Positions 52,995 to 64,000 of a stretch of 64,000 nucleotides of DNA are shown here, piece by piece. The translations under genes and the position numbers were made by a program. The DNA comes from Gavia stellata. Its lineage: Eukaryota > Chordata > Aves > Gaviiformes > Gaviidae. The notes under the pieces were generated by a model. That model ran no database searches, was not told where the DNA came from, and worked only from the letters and a program-made list of their open reading frames with translations. Within the stretch, counting starts at the first letter, position 1. Every line of letters starts with the position of its first letter. Location of the stretch: positions 31,993,236 through 32,057,235 of the forward strand of contig NC_082603.1 in NCBI RefSeq assembly GCF_030936135.1, read 5' to 3'.

Positions 52995-55900
52995 GTAATG
53001 GCTCTATGACACTGAAAAAATTAGAAGTATTATTTCCTTTCATCCATGCTAAGCTGTAATGGCATTACAAGGGTTAATTATTTAGAACAGCAGGCTGTAA
53101 AAGGAATAATCCTGTAGGAAACACGGAGTGCATTATTTCTTTAGTGAACTCTGCTTCCATGGAAACAATTTCTCGGCACAATTCTAAATCTCATAAAAAT
53201 AGGGCACTAGGTCTATGTAAAACAGCAAGACATTTCCAATTAAACAACCAGAATGCTTTTATCTAGGCCATTAAATACTTTGTTCGGTATCAAATATGAT
53301 TACAATGTTCACTGGGATGTTAACAACCAGCTACCTCCCGCACGCTGGCTCCGTGGGGCTGGATGAAGTCACCCTGCATGCATCCTGGCGTCTCTCACAC
53401 ATTTCCTTCCAGACGCCGCGCACACCACTCTGCCCCACCACGCCTGTCAAGGTGCACTCTACGCCTCCGCGCTGCTCGCTTTCCATCTCCACGGTGCCTC
53501 TTTTCCCTATGTAACGTGATGTCCTCGTAGCTCAGTAATGCCCAGCAGACCAAATTCTCTGCTAACACAGCAGGAAAGAGTTACTCTGGCTCCTGCTGCT
53601 GGCAGAAATAGAGCTAGAACCAACACACTTGAATCAAATTTGGGTAATGAATATAGTTATTTGAAATGTAATTTGATGTTCACCTTCAGAATTCACTGGA
53701 GTTGAAATGAAAACAAACCCATTACATCACTTTAGTGATCCTACAGCCAGGATTATCGGTGTGGAAAACACCGGTCCACCATCCTGGCATCCCTGCCGCA
53801 AAGTATCATTGGGTAATTTTCTGAAGGAGACTAAAGCAGAGGGTTTGTAAGAACAAATGAAAGAAACAAATCTATACTAAGCTACACAGCTCCTGCTTGT
53901 AAAATTTAATCACTAGCCAGAAGTTTACGTGCACTAGCAAGAAGAGTTTTACTCTTAGTGCAAACCCTTTTTTGCATCAGCTGTGGCAAAGCTCCCTCTA
54001 GGGGTATTAAACTTTGTTGAATCACTTTGTTACTGACCTGGAGTAAATACCAGCTCTGACACTCAAGAAACAAGAAGATATGACAAAGACGGGACACATC
54101 TGTCAAGGTACTGCATATACTGTCTTTATTAGTAGACTCTTGTGTACCATCAGCCAGGACTGTCAAAGCAGCAAGCAAAAGGAAAAAAAGTACTTAATAT
54201 CAATGGCAACAGTGTTAACATCTTTTGGTTGGTTGGTTTTGGGGTTGGTTTGTTTTCCTCAACTGAATTGTTCTTGGAAAGTTACTTTAAAAAAAAAAAA
54301 AAAGAGCATTCCCCTCCCCTGAACACAAAGGCATATATCCCTGTGAAGAAGCACTGCTGCTATCTGGGACAGCAAAACCCGACTCAGCCAACACATACCC
54401 ATAAAGGGGATTTGCCAAGAGTTACCTATTAGGGGTTTTTGTTTGTTTGTTTGTTAAGCTGTTGACTCTTCCAGTTTAAATTGTATCATTCTACTTGCTA
54501 CTCAACCATTGCACATCTCCTGGAGCAACAACCTGGCAAGGCGTAACAGCTGGTCTGCAATAGGTACATGAAAACAAAGCTAGCATAAAGGAATAGCTGT
54601 ATGGAAAAAAAAAAAAAGAGCTTCCCAATAAAAATATTTAATGCCTTATATGTGTTTGGTAGCAGAACTGGTAGTACTAGTAAAATAGATCTTTATCTTC
54701 TTAGAAGCATGCAACTTCCAAACTCTTATTATTAACCACACAGTCAAAATAAATTACGAAAAGTAGGTTAGTTATTTTCTTACCATGGCTCCTGCCAACA
54801 AAACTGTTACTTAGCATCACAAATGTGGTGTTTCCAATTCACACACAATATCGTGTGATAATACTGGATCACGATGGTACTAGCAGTTGTATTTCCTCCC
54901 ACACCACCCTGCTAATGAATTTGCAGAAGATCTGGAGTTGTCATGTGCACAGCAAAGGCTCAATACCGCACCATCTCCTCTTCTCCAGGGTCAAACTGCT
55001 TCAAAAGAATATTCTACTCAAAACTTTTCTTATGGAACATCACTGTTAAATCCAATTAATACAACTGTGTTACTTTAACGCGTTTTAATCATTGAACAGA
55101 GAGGTGGCCCGCACATTGTTACCACTGCTTGGGTAGTACTGACATCCCTCCTTAAATGGTTGGAAATAGACCATATGTGGACAAAGAACATGATCTACTT
55201 TATATTGCTGTTACACAAGGGGTTCAACGTTCTCCTCCTACAAACCAGAACTAATTACAGGTGTTAGTACCTACATTTATACTGAAGCAACCTATGCAAA
55301 ACTGCAAAGGAATACCTGACGCTACAGACCACTCCACAACTAAGTAGGGGAGGAATGCTTTCTCACCAAGAGTGTAGTGTCAACTAGAAATACAGAAAGC
55401 CATGCAGTATTTTTGATTAGGAAATCCCAAAGATGACATTTCAGAATATATGCAGACTGAGTCAACATGCCTCATATAGATGGATACACCAAGTTTGTAA
55501 ATCATACATACTAGCGGGATCTAAAGCTGCGCACCAGTGGATCTGAACGTAGAAAAGAGCACAGAACATTCACCAGTATTTTAAAGTCCATCACTCTTGA
55601 ATCTGCATTGGGAGAACCACTGACTATCAAGGGCTCACATGTTCATGTGAGCACCTTCCGCTTCGTAACAGAAAGAGACGTAACTTTTTACAAGGCGTGA
55701 CAAAGAAGGGATGTTAGCTTCCCATATGGGAGTGCCCTCCTTGGGATGCAACTCTACAATTTTAAAGCTTTGCAAACTCTTTATACAAATGAAAAGCTGA
55801 AGTTAAAAATGTAAACATATAAAATCTTAAAGTTCCGTTTACGTTATGTAGAACTAGATATATACACACATACTTTTTTTTAAAAATAATAGAGTCTGTT

Positions 55901-56591
55901 GTCACCCCTCTAGATATAAACTCAAGGTCTTGCTTGCTTCATGTTTTCAAATATATTTTAGACCTCTCTGAGAAACTTTGCCCAAGATAAATCTGTGTAA
56001 ATAGTAATAACAGTATACGAGTCAAGTTTTCTCATGCTTTAGAAAGCAGAATTTAAAGCACATTTTTTTCTATAAAGATTCACAGTGATATAGTTCATGA
56101 GACATTTCCAAGTTGCAATCAAGAAACTTCTCAATCAAGATCAATCTGTTTATGACTAAGTTATCCGAATATATACTTGTATGAAATTATAACTGAAGAA
56201 CCGATACAAACCACTATGTTTTCTTATCGAACTGCACCTTATAGAGAAGACTGCATATAAAAGTTGGTGGGGTTTTTTTTTTCTTTAAAAAGACAAATAC
56301 TTTTCTGCTTGTAGCACTAAGTTTGCCATCAATCAAGAGCTTTTGTTTCCACAGGAAACAGCGGCAATTACAAGTGGACAAACCACAATGATCTGGCAGA
56401 ACAACATAGTATCTCCCCGTAGAATGGAAGATCAGAAAGATAGCAACCTGTAGTAAGACAGGCGTTACCATTTCCACTGGAAACAAGCACAACTACTAGT
56501 GAGAAGTCATGAAAACTTGCCAGCTTTGCCTCTCCAATATAAAAGCAAGATGGCAAAGAACATGCCAAAAAGCTGCTTGATCATAGGGATC

Positions 56592-56614
56592 GGGGGGGGG
56601 GGGGGGGGGGGGGG
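56592..56614. repeat. Homopolymer of 23 G
   Basis: An uninterrupted G run lies on the plus strand (C run on the minus strand), in the 3' flank or 3' UTR of MYSM1. It can form a G-quadruplex. Its true length may be mis-stated by sequencing. Confidence 0.9.
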
Positions 56615-57171
56615 AAATCAGATTATGTATTAAACCACAACTGAATAAACCTTCAGACTGGATACCAGCAAAGTTTGACATCAGTGAGCTACAGAAATCT
56701 CATTTCAGTGAAGTTGTAAGTTTTTCTTTTGTGAATTCATTCAAACTTACAATCTCTAAAGCATTAAGGAAGAAATCCATTCCAGGTTAGATGTCTACCT
56801 ATAGATAAAAAATAAGAGATGATTCCCAAACTGAAAGACTTGAGAGAGGAGAAACTCTCCTTGAAGATTGAAGCACAGTATTCTTGCCAGGCTGTCCTTC
56901 TTCCAAATGGCAGGCTGTTGGTCAATCAATTAATTCTGTGGCACGCGTTTCTTTACAAAATGTTAGTATTAAGCGTTCCTCGGGTAGCCAGGTGACACAC
57001 ATTAGGAGTTTTTCCAAGTATGTTTAAACCGTAACAAGAAGATGACACCGGGTTCTGTAACTGTTACTATTAAAATGGGTAACAATTCTGAAAGAGCTGA
57101 CGTAATGGGGAGGAGGGGAATAAAATGAAAAAAGAAAAACGAAATTCCGTAATTTTGTTTTGTTAAAGCCA

Positions 57172-64000
<6,829 letters not shown>

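Larger units (their letters stand above)
52310..57171. other. MYSM1 3' flank and probable 3' UTR
   Basis: No coding exon is recognised. It contains simple repeats, the 23-G run at 56592 and possible minus-strand polyadenylation hexamers. The boundary between MYSM1 UTR and intergenic DNA cannot be set from sequence. Confidence 0.55.

Overview
The window is vertebrate nuclear DNA and almost certainly avian. It is AT-rich and gene-sparse. It carries multi-exon genes with GT-AG introns, one CpG-island promoter, a 3' fragment of a CR1-type LINE and two solo LTRs of an ERVL-like family familiar from bird genomes. The species cannot be read from the sequence.

Three protein-coding genes are present, all on the minus strand, in the order OMA1 - TACSTD2 - MYSM1. 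From memory this matches the conserved amniote block that also holds DAB1 and JUN. OMA1 is complete in its coding part: eight coding exons between 19442 and 38675 encode 531 aa of a mitochondrial inner-membrane zinc protease, with a CpG-island promoter at about 39.1-40.1 kb. TACSTD2 is a complete single-exon gene (48585-49520, 311 aa) for a cell-surface glycoprotein of the EpCAM/TROP2 family. MYSM1 is partial: the last ten coding exons (57172-63976, 332 codons plus stop) encode the linker and the JAMM/MPN deubiquitinase domain. The SANT and SWIRM half lies beyond the right edge. All exon phases in both spliced genes join without a break.

Region by region: 1-19 kb is gene-free DNA beyond the OMA1 3' end, with an ancient palindromic element (161-256), a decayed LINE fragment (about 8.75-8.95 kb) and a GC-richer patch (about 11.95-12.35 kb). 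19-39 kb is OMA1, with a 7.5-kb last intron and one solo LTR in its third intron from the 3' end counted at 34.4-35.0 kb. 39-40.1 kb is the CpG island. 40.1-48.5 kb is gene-free. 48.6-49.5 kb is TACSTD2. 50.9-52.3 kb holds a second solo LTR in the opposite orientation, followed by the CR1 fragment. 52.3-57.2 kb is MYSM1 3' flank or UTR, with a 23-base G run. 57.2 kb to the end is MYSM1.

The three genes do not form a pathway. OMA1 acts in mitochondrial stress proteolysis, TACSTD2 in epithelial surface signalling and MYSM1 in chromatin (histone H2A) deubiquitination. Their clustering is ancestral linkage. I found no convincing undescribed biological system. The most notable non-genic features are the two LTRs with perfect 5-bp target duplications, one of which keeps an intact CRE palindrome next to its TATA box, and a perfect three-copy 27-bp tandem repeat in an OMA1 intron.
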